From Calcarisporiella thermophila CBS 279.70 (Eukaryota; Calcarisporiellomycota), in contig NW_027192198.1 in assembly GCF_041956535.1 (NCBI RefSeq), positions 504,714 to 568,713 of the forward strand: DNA of 64,000 nucleotides. The letters run 5' to 3'. Below, piece by piece: positions 13,013 to 25,648 of the stretch. A program made the position numbers and the translations under genes. A model generated the notes under the pieces. That model did no database searches. It had not been told where the DNA came from and saw only the letters and a program-made list of their open reading frames with translations. Numbering within the stretch: the stretch's first letter is position 1; every line of letters begins with the position of its first letter.

Positions 13013-13983
13013 TCAAGCAAATGTCCCACTCTCTGTACTTTCACCAGATAATTTAAAAAAATTATCAAGGTCTTTCAGCATGCCTGCAGAATTTTGTTCC
13101 CATACTTGTGGCACCATTGGGACACGCTCCACTATCCGTACCCTCGTATGTTCCAATTGTGAAATTTTATCAGAATTCTTGGTGAGCAGGCGAATTTCAC
13201 TAATTCCAAGGTCCTCTAGAATTAGCGATGCAACTTGATAGCTACGCCCATCAGTCGGGTGTTGCAAAAGAAGATTAGCAGTAACAGCGTCGTGACCAAG
13301 ATCCTGTAAATTATAAGCCCTTAAGAGTATCGGAATGTAGATTAAAATTTGAAACAGTAAAAAGTAGTTTATATTCACACTAACCTCAACTTTTCTAGTA
13401 GTCCAATTCCTCTCTCTTCCCGTTTCAGATACACGATTACGCCATAACCCTCCTGTAATATCATCCGCATTGACCTATTGAGCTGTTCACAGCAATCACA
13501 CCTTGTAGACTTAACAGCTTCACTAGTTAAACACTCTGAGTGAATCCGAACAAGTGGCTTCGTTTTCACTTTGCCTTCGGCAATCTCAGAAAAGGAGAGA
13601 GGGCTTGCACCCCGCAATATTCGGTCTGACACCGACTCTCCAGGACGGAAAGCTTCCAGACTTTGGCTGCGGAAATCTCCATACACAATTGCAAGGTGTT
13701 CTTTATCGTCATGTGAATTATGATAGAGATAAAGATAAAACTCCCCATGTGTAGCTGTTGGAATGAGAGCACGAACTTTGCATTCGACTTGAAGTCCAGA
13801 GGATCCGGTTGATGACAAAGTGGTATATTCGGTATCTTTTGCACCTAAGTGTGGGGGTGGAGTTGAAGGCGGGGTAAAAGTGGCTGATGCAAGTTGGGAA
13901 TGATACGACGAGGAAGTTTTGTGGGAATGGCAGCAACCTTTGCGACACCGGCTTACAGTAACTAATGAAAGGGGATCAACCAC
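13013..13983 (-). CDS. RIB1: GTP cyclohydrolase II (riboflavin pathway step 1)
   Basis: Two exons (13385-13983 and 13013-13319) give 301 aa, the usual size for a fungal monofunctional enzyme. It converts GTP to the diaminopyrimidine precursor of riboflavin. Zinc ligands appear as HSECLTSEA...RCDCCEQL. The catalytic loop reads [35 protein letters not shown]. One difference from the usual RQEGRGIGL is Glu for Gly (REERGIGL). The first 50 residues are Ser/Thr/His-rich and not conserved. It pairs in pathway, not in position, with riboflavin synthase at 52.4 kb. Confidence 0.95.
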
Positions 13984-14663
13984 GTCGAATTAGAGATCGT
14001 TCATTTTGGAATTAGGCGAAGGTGGTGATATTATTTATCCACGTGCCCTATGATGGTGGTGAAATCTCATCCTTAATTTTCCAATTATTTTAAGTGAAAT
14101 GAGAGTTGAAAAGAAGTAAAATTTGAAAAGCTAAATTTCACTACTTTCAACCCCGGAGAGAACAAACATTTGAAATTTTACAATTGAAATGGCACAGGTA
14201 AGAAAGCATATTAAAAATTCATTGGATGTGGAAAGGCATAATTTTTTGTACTAAGAGCAATGGTATATAAAATCTACGGTATATTGTGGTAAATTGCTCA
14301 TAGAAAATGGGCTATGATTACAAACGATAGCGTAATATAATAATAAGCATACAATTGTTAATTCCAAATTTGTCGACGTAATGATCGATAATCTCACTAA
14401 CTTGTATACAAAAGAGATTTACATCAAGTAGGTGAGGGATCATGTTTTGCGCTCTATTTAGACTACTTAGGTCTGTTTCCGCGTTCTGAATCTATTGGCC
14501 AGTTTTGGAGCGATTTGCTGATGCATTAGGCACTCTTTTCATTCTAATATATTAAAAAACTCGCTTAAAAGAAAACAAATAATATATTTAGTAACATTCA
14601 AATTAATTCGGATAATAAAGTGTGTCTATGCAATATCTAAAATGGTGTCAAATTTTGAATATT
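13984..14663. other. Intergenic, upstream of GTP cyclohydrolase II
   Basis: AT-rich, no conserved frame. It separates the start of the RIB1 homologue from the stop of the Mcd4 gene (same strand), so it should hold the RIB1 promoter and the Mcd4 3' UTR. Confidence 0.5.
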
Positions 14664-17600
14664 CTAGTCTTTTTTTAGCCGATAGGGCTCTGTCACCACC
14701 GCATGCCCCACCAGTAAATGGCTTAGTGAGAAGAGAAAGATCGTAAACAATACAAATAAACTTGCGATGATAAAGTGCGAGATGCTAGTTCCGATTTCTA
14801 ACCAGCTGCCGTCATCCCGTACTTGATAGAAGAAATTAAGCGTAATGATATCAGTAGTCGAAAGCACAAGTAGGAATAATGAGAAAGGTGGTAACCCGAG
14901 AATTCTTGATAGCACCCCATATATAGACGTCAATATAAGGAATGGAATGAGAATTTTGCCGATTAACAATACGCCCATTAAGAAGGGATTAAACACGGTC
15001 GTTAACCGATAAACTGATTCGAGACTGAAAGTGCTAAGGCTTGCGATGTTACCGGTACCAAAGAATCCCACTTGGATGAAAAAGAGGAAAGTAAGGGCTA
15101 TACGAGCATCTCCTATCACAAGGCTCCGTTGGCCAGTTGACGATTTTGTTTGACTAGCAACAATACGCTCTATGTGTAGCCAAAGGAAAAGCACGATTGA
15201 GAAGAAATAATAAAAAAGTACTTCGTAGGAGATGCTGAGTAGGATGAAAATAGGTGCGAAAGCAAGCCAGATGAAAATAAGTCGATGGAGATAATGTTGC
15301 TGATTATGCATTCCATAGATAAATGGACTAATACCCGATACACCTATCAAATAGAAGCTGACGTTGGATTGTAAAAACGAATTTGACACAACAAATGTAT
15401 CTACCTAACACAACCCAGCTCATGTACTGATTGAATACACGCAATCCAGTTTTTGCTCGTAAGCTTGCAGATGTATCCCACACTAATATCATGCTAACTA
15501 TAGTCATACTGAGTTGGGCAAATATTAAGAATCGATCGAATGCCAACGTAGTCGATGGCTTGGCTGTCATAAAATGCGAACTCTTCCAGAATGCGAGACA
15601 ACCAGTCAACACGATTAATATTCCGCCAGCAATCCTATATGTTCATGTTAAACATTAGGTAAGGTATTGCTCTTCCCTACTGGGCTCTCTACATTCTCTC
15701 AAAAATAAAAGTCATACACTAGATGGGTATTCTCTGAGAGTTCCGGCGAAAGCATCGTGAATGCGGATGTGCAAACACAAAAAAATGACCACTGAATCAA
15801 GAGTGGCCAGTTAGCTTTCAAGGAGGTGGCTGAAGAAAACCATGGCCAGCACGCAAGCAATATAAAACCAGCCGATAAAAGCTCCCGATGGTGGTAACTA
15901 GTAACCTTTAAAAACCAACTTTATGAATATATATTCCTCTAAAATTATAATAATATACATACCAGTAGCTGCATTCCACCAATATAGAATACCACCATTA
16001 GAATGATAAAAGGTAGACGATGTTGATGATAAGCCAATTTCAATATATTAAGATAGATATCACGACGCTTGGCGATTTCAGTCCAGAAGAAGATGGGAAA
16101 TATAGCATAAGCGTAGTACATGAAGGGCATAGACTGTATGTATATCATGCCAAAAAGAATAGATGCAACAGTAAGTGCAACTCCATATATCTAGGAATCA
16201 AATAAAAAAGAATCAATCTTATTCCATATTAGCCTATAGCCATTCAAAGGTTACCAAAGAGCGATATGCGTCTATATGGGTAGTCTTTAGAGCACTTCCA
16301 TTTTGCTCTGAACTAGATAGCACATAGCGTCTGAGAACGAAGCTGAATGAAAATAGTATCCACCCTATATATCCTGCACTGACAATGCTTCTCAGAAAGA
16401 GCCAATCATAGGTCTGGAAATAGCGCAATCCTTCTAGGCACAAGTCAATTAATGTCATACAGAAAGATATGGCTTCATCGTAATTAGCTGACTCGATAAG
16501 GTTATTAATCAGTTCGAGCAGCACTTCAGGACGGTGGGTTGAATTGGAAAGCGGAGAAAAAGGCTTAAAAAAGAGTTCGGTGCTCGCCTTACTCGCTATG
16601 TAAAAATACAATGTATCAACACAGGTATGGCTATACTTCAAAAAATTAATTACCGTATTTCACTTGGTACTGGGCAAGAATCTGCTTAGCATTTACAAAT
16701 GCCGTATGTGCTTTGAATTCCGGTGTGCTTTCAATGTAGTCTAATGGCAATTTTCCAACTGAATTGAGTGGATAAGAGATTCCAATTAGAGAAGACATAA
16801 GTGGAGCAATATCAGCCTGATTAACATCATTGCGCTGAACGGGCAAATTCCACTCTGCTGAAAATTCATCATGCCCACTGGGGTGAGTATAATTTGGGCG
16901 GGAAATTCCAGCACCCCATGCTATCAACGGAGTACGTGTATTGTCTGGGTGCCCATCTCCGTGCACCCCGCGATTGTTCATACCATGATCGGCTGTAAAA
17001 ATATAGGCAGTGCGTCCGTCACCATAGAATTGCTCGAAAATATTCACCATTTTCTGCACCCCTTTATCAACATAGAGGATATTGTTGATATATTGCGGAG
17101 AGTTCGGACGATGCGCATGGCCATTAGTGTCAAGACCCAGTAGATGCAAGAAGAAAATGTTCTTTGGTTGGCGAAGTTTAATGTTGAGTTCTGGGTCTTT
17201 GGTGGCATTATCGAAGAGTTCTTCAACTTTTTCAAACACCCATTCATCTAATATATACGCATCTATTTTATAATATGATAAAAATTAAATAAGTGAAGTC
17301 GAAAGAGTCAGAATGATTCAAATACCTTTCATTCCAAAATCTTCCCATTCAGGTGGATACATTTCCATTTCAACACGATCAGGGTCTGACGCTCCGTGCG
17401 CAAACATAGGTAAAATATCAGGAGATCCAAACGACCAAGTATGATGACTCTCATTAAAAACAGAATCAAATTCGACTGGATTCATCTTCCAACCTTCAAA
17501 AATAGATCAAAAGTTTGATAAAACAGTTGTAATATATAATATTCAAAAATTGTTCTATTAAATTTACCTTTAGTAACTGCACTGACATCTTCATAGAATC

Positions 17601-18044
17601 CGGCAATAATAGCAACGTGCCCAGGGCGGGACTCAGTGGGAACACGAGTATGTGAAACGCCCCACCGTCCTCGATTTAAAACTATATTGCGAAGATATGG
17701 TGCCTTACTGACCATATTGCCATCTTCGTTATGAAACTGGTATAATTTATCAGCACGCAAACCATCAGCTGATGATTATCATTAAAATTAGTGAATCAAA
17801 AATCAGATGATAATGAGAAGAGTTTACCAACGAATAGCACTAGTCGATCAGCGGGAGGTGGCATATCCACTTTTTGCGGAGTCATTCCATGAACAAGGGG
17901 AGATTTGAAATATATATCAAAGATGCTGAATATATAGAAGACATGGAAAAAAATCCCTAATAGAATTAGTAGCACAGTTGATGATTTTTGCATTTTTGGA
18001 AGCGTAGCCGTAGCAGACTTGCTCTCTTGTATACTAGAGAGCAT
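14664..18044 (-). CDS. MCD4: GPI ethanolamine phosphate transferase 1 (Mcd4/PIG-N)
   Basis: ER multispanning enzyme that adds phosphoethanolamine to the first mannose of GPI precursors. About eight exons. The N-terminal TM anchor is followed by [13 protein letters not shown], then ADGLRADK (metal-binding Asp), [64 protein letters not shown] and [28 protein letters not shown], the conserved alkaline-phosphatase-type metal site. The C-terminal half is a run of hydrophobic TM helices (PigN domain) to the stop at 14664. The basic C-terminal tail YRLKKD is typical of ER membrane proteins. The start at 18044 is the first in-frame ATG; a second ATG 16 codons later, nearer the TM, is possible. It shares a divergent promoter with the carboxypeptidase at 18574. 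Confidence 0.95.
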
Positions 18045-18573
18045 TCTGAACTAATTTGGAGCTAGAGTTGTTAAGTTCAAAATAGATGTTCGAGATAGTT
18101 GCATATTTAAATAGAGTGGTCACAAACCAACTTCGAAAGTATTAAATATTTCATTTCGTGATGAAATATTCCACCTCATAAAGCAGGATGGAATGACATT
18201 AATTCGGGATGTATATTAAACTCATGTCATTTAGGGTGTAAAAAATTATATTGTAGCCAAAATAATGAATAAAATAATTCATACTAGAATCATTATGAAC
18301 TGTTTGAACAGTTCGAATCGATAACATGATTGGGATATTAATATTTTCACATATATAATATGTCGCTGGGTACCGCCTAATCCTAAAGATATAATCTTGT
18401 CAAAGTGAATAATTTATGTAGAGAAGCTATATGAATAATGGCATGATAGTGTAGATAATCTAATAAAAATAATTCACACGAATATTACGCAAAACCAAAA
18501 TTAATGCGTTGTAATCGCGAATTTTTCGATTATAACACAGTTTCTATTATTTTTTTTCTCACCACTCCTCGCG
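18045..18573. promoter_or_regulatory. Divergent intergenic region (Mcd4 / carboxypeptidase)
   Basis: 529 bp, strongly AT-rich, between two divergently transcribed genes, so it must carry both promoters. No specific binding motif can be named with confidence. Confidence 0.4.
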
Positions 18574-20220
18574 ATGAATATAATAATCACACTTTGGTTA
18601 GGTGCCTTTTCCGCACTAAATGTGTGGGCATTTCCACATCAGCTACCATTTTCGCACCCTCTAACTACCTCAATAGCAGATTATAATATACCCGAACAAC
18701 CGCTAACCTTTGATGGACATGAAATACTACAAGTTAACGTCCGCAACCAGGAGGAATTGTTTGAACTACAACAACTTGTTGACGAATACCAACTTGATTT
18801 ATGGACTCCACTACGTGTAGGAAAGGTTGATGTGCGAATTCCGCCTGAGATCTCTTCTTTATTTTTTTCACGAATATCCTCGCCAACAGAAACGAAAATA
18901 TCTGATCTACAACAAGTGATAAATGCTCAGCGTCCTGCGCATAGTTTTACCAATTTTACGAATGGATTCTTTATGAATTATCACGATTACGATGAAATAC
19001 TGAATTTCACGCGTTCTATTGCTGAGCGTCATTCAGATATAGCTCAACTTATCTCCATTGGCAAAACATATGAGGGGAGGGATATTTATGGCTTACGAAT
19101 CCATAAACAATCTCAATCAGAAACATTAGATAAGTCCTCTAATAATTCAGAGTATAAAAACCTGTCAACCTTTCGACAAAGAAAAAACAATAAAGGATTC
19201 GTTATGCATGGTGGACAGCACGCAAGAGAGTGGATTTCTGTGGTAAGCATTTTGCTGCAGCATTATTGGATTATAACAAGGTATATCACCATTTGCTTGT
19301 TAAAATGTATTAGGCGGTCGTTACTTACATAATGGAGCAATTAACCTCGGGCTATGGAAAGAATCCAAAAGTCACACGACTTGTAGATTCGCTCGAATTT
19401 ACGTTAATACCTGTTCTAAACGTGGATGGATATGTGTTTACTCATAAGTATAATCGAATGGTATTTATTTATAATTTTGTTAAATCGCAAGGTTATCAAC
19501 TAAACATACCCTTCATACTACCAGTGGAGGAAAAATCGGCAGCCAACCGACATCGCATGGTGTAAGGGGATTGACCCTAATCGTAGCTGGGTATTCAACT
19601 TCTACTCTTTGCTTAAATTGCTGAATTCTGAACATAATTTCATACCACCAGGGTTATAAATGGGGCCACGGCGGATCTTCCAGCAATCCCTGTAGCGAAG
19701 CGTATCATGGACCTTCGCCTTTTAGCGCTATCGAAGCGCGTCTAATGGCAGATTATCTACTTGCGCAAGGCAACGTTATTGCCTATATTGATTTTCATGC
19801 CTATTCTCAACTTTGGATGACACCATTTACATCAGATTGTGAAGCTATTCCTCGTGATTATGAAGATCAAGTCGAGCTTGCTACTATCGCCACGCGTGCA
19901 CTTCGTAAAACGCATGGAACAAGATTTGCCGTAGGGCGAGGTAAGTATTTAACATTTTTAATATTTTTTAAATATTTAAATTAATATTCTATGTAGTTTG
20001 CGATATTATCTACCAAGCTTCGGGTGGATCCCTTGATTGGACATACGTTATCGCAGGAATAAAATATAGCTATGCAGTGGAACTAAGAGATACGGGGAAA
20101 TACGGTTTTCTTCTCCCCCCATCTCAGATTTTGCCAAGTGGAGAAGAGACCTGGAACGCTGTGTTGCATATGTCCGACTTTATTCTTGAAAGAGAAGTTA
20201 TAGGGCCGACTTATTCTTAG
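18574..20220 (+). CDS. Secreted M14A metallocarboxypeptidase, A-type specificity
   Basis: Zinc exopeptidase that removes C-terminal residues. A signal peptide ([20 protein letters not shown]) is followed by a propeptide of about 90 aa and the catalytic domain. Zinc ligands: HGGQHAREW (HxxE) and, in a later exon, DFHAYSQ. Substrate carboxylate binding: DPNRSW. Catalytic Glu: [11 protein letters not shown]. Active-site Tyr lies in [13 protein letters not shown]; Leu at the position equivalent to Ile255 of bovine CPA suggests preference for hydrophobic or aromatic C-termini rather than basic ones (inference from the family). Five exons, with introns at about 19242-19312, 19460-19530, 19589-19650 and 19940-19996. 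All catalytic residues are present, so an active digestive or vacuolar-type carboxypeptidase is expected. Confidence 0.93.
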
Positions 20221-20605
20221 CCTGTTTTGAATTTTTGTTAATAATGTTATAGTCTCCAACATAATGTTTGAAGTTATCTTTATCGTATCAGCACTGTATA
20301 TTAAATGTGTTTTCATTTAATTACTAAATTTTTCATATTCCAGCTGTATTTCTTGACAAATCGATTAAATGCATATAAATACATATACTCTTACGAATGC
20401 ATTGAAATAAAAAACTAACTGAACAGGACGATTCAAAATATATCATTGAAAACACGAAATAGAATCCAAAGTCAATGGGGAAAGCTAATGGTTCGACTAA
20501 TAAAACGTTGGAAATATTAAAGGAATATATGTAAACACAAGTCGAATATATACATGTTACAATATATTCTATTCCTAAAGCATAGGAATGCGCTCAGTAA
20601 TATAT
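20221..20605. other. Convergent intergenic spacer
   Basis: AT-rich spacer between the 3' ends of the carboxypeptidase (+) and the bHLH gene (-). Nothing else seen. Confidence 0.5.
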
Positions 20606-21518
20606 TTAAGATTGTTTACGCTCCGAACTTCCCGGAGTATGGAAATATCCAGATGAAGAACGAGATCCGAGTGACATAAGAGTATACGCTGTCTGTTCAA
20701 GAGTAGGTTGTGGTAACGGCATTGACGGAAAATTATACGAAAATGCTGGCAATGATGGTGGACAAAATTTATTTGGTATTTTTGAACCTGCGTTCACCGA
20801 GTCAATATCCGAGTTAGGGGGAGAAGGAGGCTGATTCGAGCCACCAAAAATAGAGCGCAAAGGAGGTAATATCACCGCCCTGTTTCCAACTTTCTCATCT
20901 TCTCTACCCTCACATTGTTTTATTATGCGACGCTTTGAAGGGGTTTCTGCCGGTGTGCTTTCTCGAGTGAATAGAGGTGAACTTCTTGTACGTTTTAATT
21001 CTAGCATGGAATTTTCTTCAAGAGAAGATAGACGTGACATCTCAAGCAACAGACGCTTGTTCTCACGTTGAAGATGTTTGATATAACCGGCTGCAACTTT
21101 TAGGACGGCAACCTTTCCCAAACGTTGACGCGACTCCTCCTCGTGAAAAGTATCTGGAACAAGACGTGATATTTCAATAATAGTATCTCGAAGCTCCGTG
21201 CGATTCTCTCGCTCTCTTCGGTTGCTCGTTTCGCGAATATCTGTGTTTATCTTACCGCTCTTAACATGTCTAGCATTACTGTCAGACAGTTAACTTCAGT
21301 ACCAAAACAAACTGAATGTCATATAGAAGAAAAAATAAAAGCAACAAATACTTTGATGAATTGTCATTCAATCGCATTGTAATTGAAGATGTTGTGAGAG
21401 TAGCTGAAGAATTAGCTAGACTTTCTGAGAATGGCTGGCGGTGGCGTCGCGAAATAAATTTATGATTGACATTAACTCCCTCGAGTGGAAGGTCATGCTT
21501 AATTTTCTCTACGCTCAT
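20606..21518 (-). CDS. bHLH transcription factor
   Basis: Two exons (21352-21518, 20606-21278) join to 279 aa. The bHLH spans about residues 70-130: basic region SNRRERENRTELRD, helix 1 TIIEISRLVP, a loop with Asp/Glu, and helix 2 RLGKVAVLKVAAGYIKHLQ, followed by a short leucine-rich extension ENKRLLLEMSRL that may be a zipper. Glu9, Arg10 and Arg13, which contact the E-box in this family, are present, but His5 is replaced by Ser. The C-terminal half is Ser/Pro-rich and disordered. The true start is ATG 21518 (MSVEKIKHDLP) in exon 1. Orthology to a named fungal bHLH factor cannot be decided by eye. Confidence 0.85.
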
Positions 21519-21730
21519 AATGCAAATTTTTAATTAGAAAAAAAAATATTTGAAAAAGAGAATGAAGGAGGGTGAAAAAGAGCTTCTAGCGAGTAGATGG
21601 ATTTATAACAGATACAAAAACATTAGCTTCAGGAATCATGTATGTACAAACTGGTTTTTTTCAAACAAATTTTACCCTCTACCCAAAATTGCATATCTTT
21701 CTTTAAATAAAATTCGATAAGCGAGTGAAA

Positions 21731-22024
21731 ATGAATATATTATCGCAGCGAAATGTTAACAATCTGCCCGTCCCAGAAGTATTTAATATATGAACTAAGC
21801 ATGCTCAATGTATAACTGAATTTGTATTTATATAATAGAGTGAACATGATGAAATCGCAAGTAATTTTTTAACACCTAATGGATGGAATCATTCTTCTTT
21901 ACGGGTAGTTGAAAAGTTAAAAGATCCACTATGGGCAGATAATTCATTTCCTCGGCATGAGGCTACAATAGCATATTGTATTCTTGGTATTGTTTTTTTA
22001 AATTCATTGTTGGCCTGGTTGTGA
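21731..22024 (+). CDS. Candidate 77-aa tail-anchored membrane protein
   Basis: Unrecognised family. Exon 1 is 21731-21778 (MNILSQRNVNNLPVPE) and exon 2 is 21839-22024. They are separated by a well-formed 60-nt GT-AG intron with an ACTGAA branch-like site, like those of neighbouring genes. Exon 2 encodes a polar stretch (TPNGWNHSSLRVVEKLKDP, then PLWADNSFPRHEA) and ends in about 20 hydrophobic residues (ATIAYCILGIVFLNSLLAWL) immediately before TGA, the layout of a small tail-anchored protein. The polar segment is compositionally unlike translated AT-rich spacer. Alternatively the TM could be read-through of an intron starting at GTATTG, with more exons beyond. No homologue is claimed. Confidence 0.45.
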
Positions 22025-22121
22025 GATTTATTTAGTGATCTTAATTGAAATCGAATTAGATTTAGTTAAACACTAAAATATAGTACGAGAAGAATTGTAT
22101 AGCAATGAATTATAACAAATT

Positions 22122-22162
22122 CGCACGCGCACACACACGCATATATATATATATATATATAT
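22122..22162. repeat. (CA)n-(TA)n compound microsatellite
   Basis: A run of CGCACGCGCACACACACGC-type dinucleotides is followed directly by eleven TA/AT units. It is a simple sequence repeat in the spacer between the small candidate gene and the SDR. Confidence 0.85.
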
Positions 22163-22603
22163 CTCTTGTTAGTTGTATTTTAGTTTATCAATTAATTCCA
22201 GAATCTTATGGTTAATGCTACTGACTTGAATATCTTTCTAGAGGCTCTCTATGTTTGTATAGAGATAACCGATGATTAAAAAACTAATTCAGCAACCATT
22301 CATATATATTATCGGTGTTTATCTGCCATGACAAACTCTTTGAGCAAAAATGTAGTCAATGTTTATATAACACTCCTTTCCAGTTTACATTTCTATTTTT
22401 TTTAGCGAAATGTCTAAATGAATCCCATCACCAAAGTATCTAATCTCAGCTTTCCTGTTCATATTGAGCATAAAAGTCTTACAATTTCCATGAAGGAAAT
22501 AAAAACGCCTTTTAGTTAAAACATAACTATGGTATTCAGTTGGCAAAGATACCCAAATAAGTATACAATACACCTCAATATTGAGCATTTCCATATTTGT
22601 CTA

Positions 22604-22861
22604 GAATATCTCTCTTAGACCTGCAAAATGATAGATCTTGGATTCATTCAATAGATGTTTTCCCACCGCATAAAAGTTCTCTCCGGCTTTTTGTATCAAA
22701 AGTTTATAAACCCTTGTCGGGGATTTTTCAAAATTGACACTATAGACCAAAGTATGAGTGAAGTTCGAGGAAGGAAAATGAATGGCGTTAACAGAGAGCT
22801 TGCTATAGATAGTTAGTTTGTCGAAGGCGCCCTTTTTGAGCGTAACTATGACGTTATATCT
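22604..22861 (-). CDS. Possible exon of an unrecognised gene (86-codon ATG-less open frame)
   Basis: A stop-free frame on the minus strand. It reads with normal protein composition (for example LKKGAFDKLTIYSKLSVNA, FTHTLVYSVNFEKSPTRVYK, IQKAGENFYAVGKHLL) in DNA where stops come about every 12-15 codons. It has no ATG, so it would have to be an internal exon. Just below it on the same strand a second frame (22385-22594) contains a good intron-like segment ending AACTGAATACCATAG. I could not join the pieces into one consistent model and recognise no family. It would lie directly upstream of, and divergent to, the SDR gene. It may be a gene, a gene remnant or chance. Confidence 0.3.
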
Positions 22862-22940
22862 TTATTATCATTAAATATAAATTCGTATACTGATATTTTT
22901 CATTTCAAACAATAACGAAATTTATCAGTTCATTAAAACA

Positions 22941-24015
22941 ATGTCCGGTAATAACAACCGCACCGCGTATCCTGAACACATTCCGGGTCAAACTCAGTTG
23001 CAACAACCTCAACCTGGCATCGAGAGCCAGATGCACCCACGACCAATCTACTCTAGCCTGGAAGGCACCCGAGAGGAACAAGGCACTCATATCCCTACCC
23101 TTGAGGAATATCGAGGTGCTGGCAAACTTGCAGGGAAAATTGCACTTGTCACGGTACACTCGGAATTCTGCTGATAGTCTGTTCAATAAATAGCCTAAAT
23201 TACTGATCTATAAAACTACAATAGGGAGGTGATTCAGGAATCGGAAGAGCTGCTGCTGTACTTTTTGCAAAAGAAAAGGCGGAGGGTGTTGTGATAACCT
23301 ATCTTCCACAAGAGCACCAGGATGCCGTTGAGACTATGAATGCTATCGAAAAGGAAGGCGTCAAAGGTTTGGCCGTAAGCGTCGACCTCGCCAAAGGTGA
23401 GGAGGTTGCCAAAGGAGTAGTTGATCAGGTTATTAAAACATTTGGCCGGATTGATGTTCTTGTAAATAATGCTGCCGAGCAACATATGGTGGAAAAGATA
23501 GAGGATGTTAAGGCAGAAGAGATTGAATCTACATTCCGCACTAATATCTTTTCGATGTTCTATCTGACAAAGCATGCGCTTCCACACATGAAAAGGGGTT
23601 CATCTATTATCAACACCACTTCCGTGGTAGCATTTCAGGGACATCCAAAGTTGCTTGCTTATTCGGCGACTAAAGGTGCAATTGTATCGTTTACTCGATC
23701 ACTGGCGATGCAACTCGCAGATAGAGGAATCCGAGTGAATGGAGTTGCACCTGGGCCTGTGTACACTCCTCTACAACCAGCCTCTCGCGAAAAAGAGAAC
23801 ATGGAGGGGTGGGGTAAAGAAATGCCGCTTTCACGTCCCGGCCAACCTGCAGAAATTGGGCCTAGTTATGTATTCTTGGCCAGTCAAGACTCTTCTCAAT
23901 ATATTGGCCAAATACTTCATCCAAATGGTAAATGTTGATAAATCTCTAATCTTTAACTCTCAATATCCGGCTAATGAACTCGAAATATTGAAATACAGGA
24001 GGAACTCCGATATAA
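22941..24015 (+). CDS. SDR oxidoreductase, glucose/ribitol dehydrogenase-like (YghA type)
   Basis: Three exons (22941-23153, 23225-23927, 23999-24015) encode 310 aa, the usual size of this extended-N-terminus SDR group. NAD(P)-binding TGGDSGIGR spans the first intron. NNAAEQ, the catalytic Ser (INTTSVVAFQG) and YSATK follow, and the typical ending HPNGGTPI is split by the last intron, so the last exon is only 17 nt. The 50-residue N-terminal extension (GTHIPTLEEYRGAGKLAGKI) is typical of the group. The substrate is unknown: family members reduce sugars, polyols or aldehydes. Likely cytosolic. Confidence 0.92.
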
Positions 24016-24223
24016 TCTTGGACTACTGATATATACGTATATTCTGATTTTTGTTTGGAATCCAATAAAATTTTCGAATATTGGAATTTTATACTATCAT
24101 TAGCACGGGTCACTACGATTGGTGAATACTTCAGTAAAAATAGAACAAATACATTTCTAATTTTTTGTGCACATATTCTTAGCACTTTGCACCTTTCATC
24201 TCTTTTATTTCCATCTCTTCTGA

Positions 24224-25400
<1,177 letters not shown>

Positions 25401-25648
25401 ACATAATGCTTGAGATATATAACTAAGCAAAGATTTTTGGCCAAAATTTTACCCTCCGTCCTATCTAGGCCTTTTCCTTATTATATAATAATGCTAATAT
25501 ATCAAGATAAATTTTATCATGCAAGTTTATTAAATATCAAATAACATTCAGTATCAATTATTGCATGCTATTCCTTGAAAATGACGATCTCCCAATTATA
25601 ATAGAATAATAGAAAGCAACATTGGGCGTTTTAAAACACGTAGAGAAG
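25401..25648. other. Convergent intergenic spacer
   Basis: AT-rich spacer between the 3' ends of GALE (+) and the BAP31 homologue (-). No gene. Confidence 0.5.

Noticed and set aside
13554-13754. Open frames antisense to GTP cyclohydrolase II
   Set aside because: Shadows of the conserved enzyme exon.
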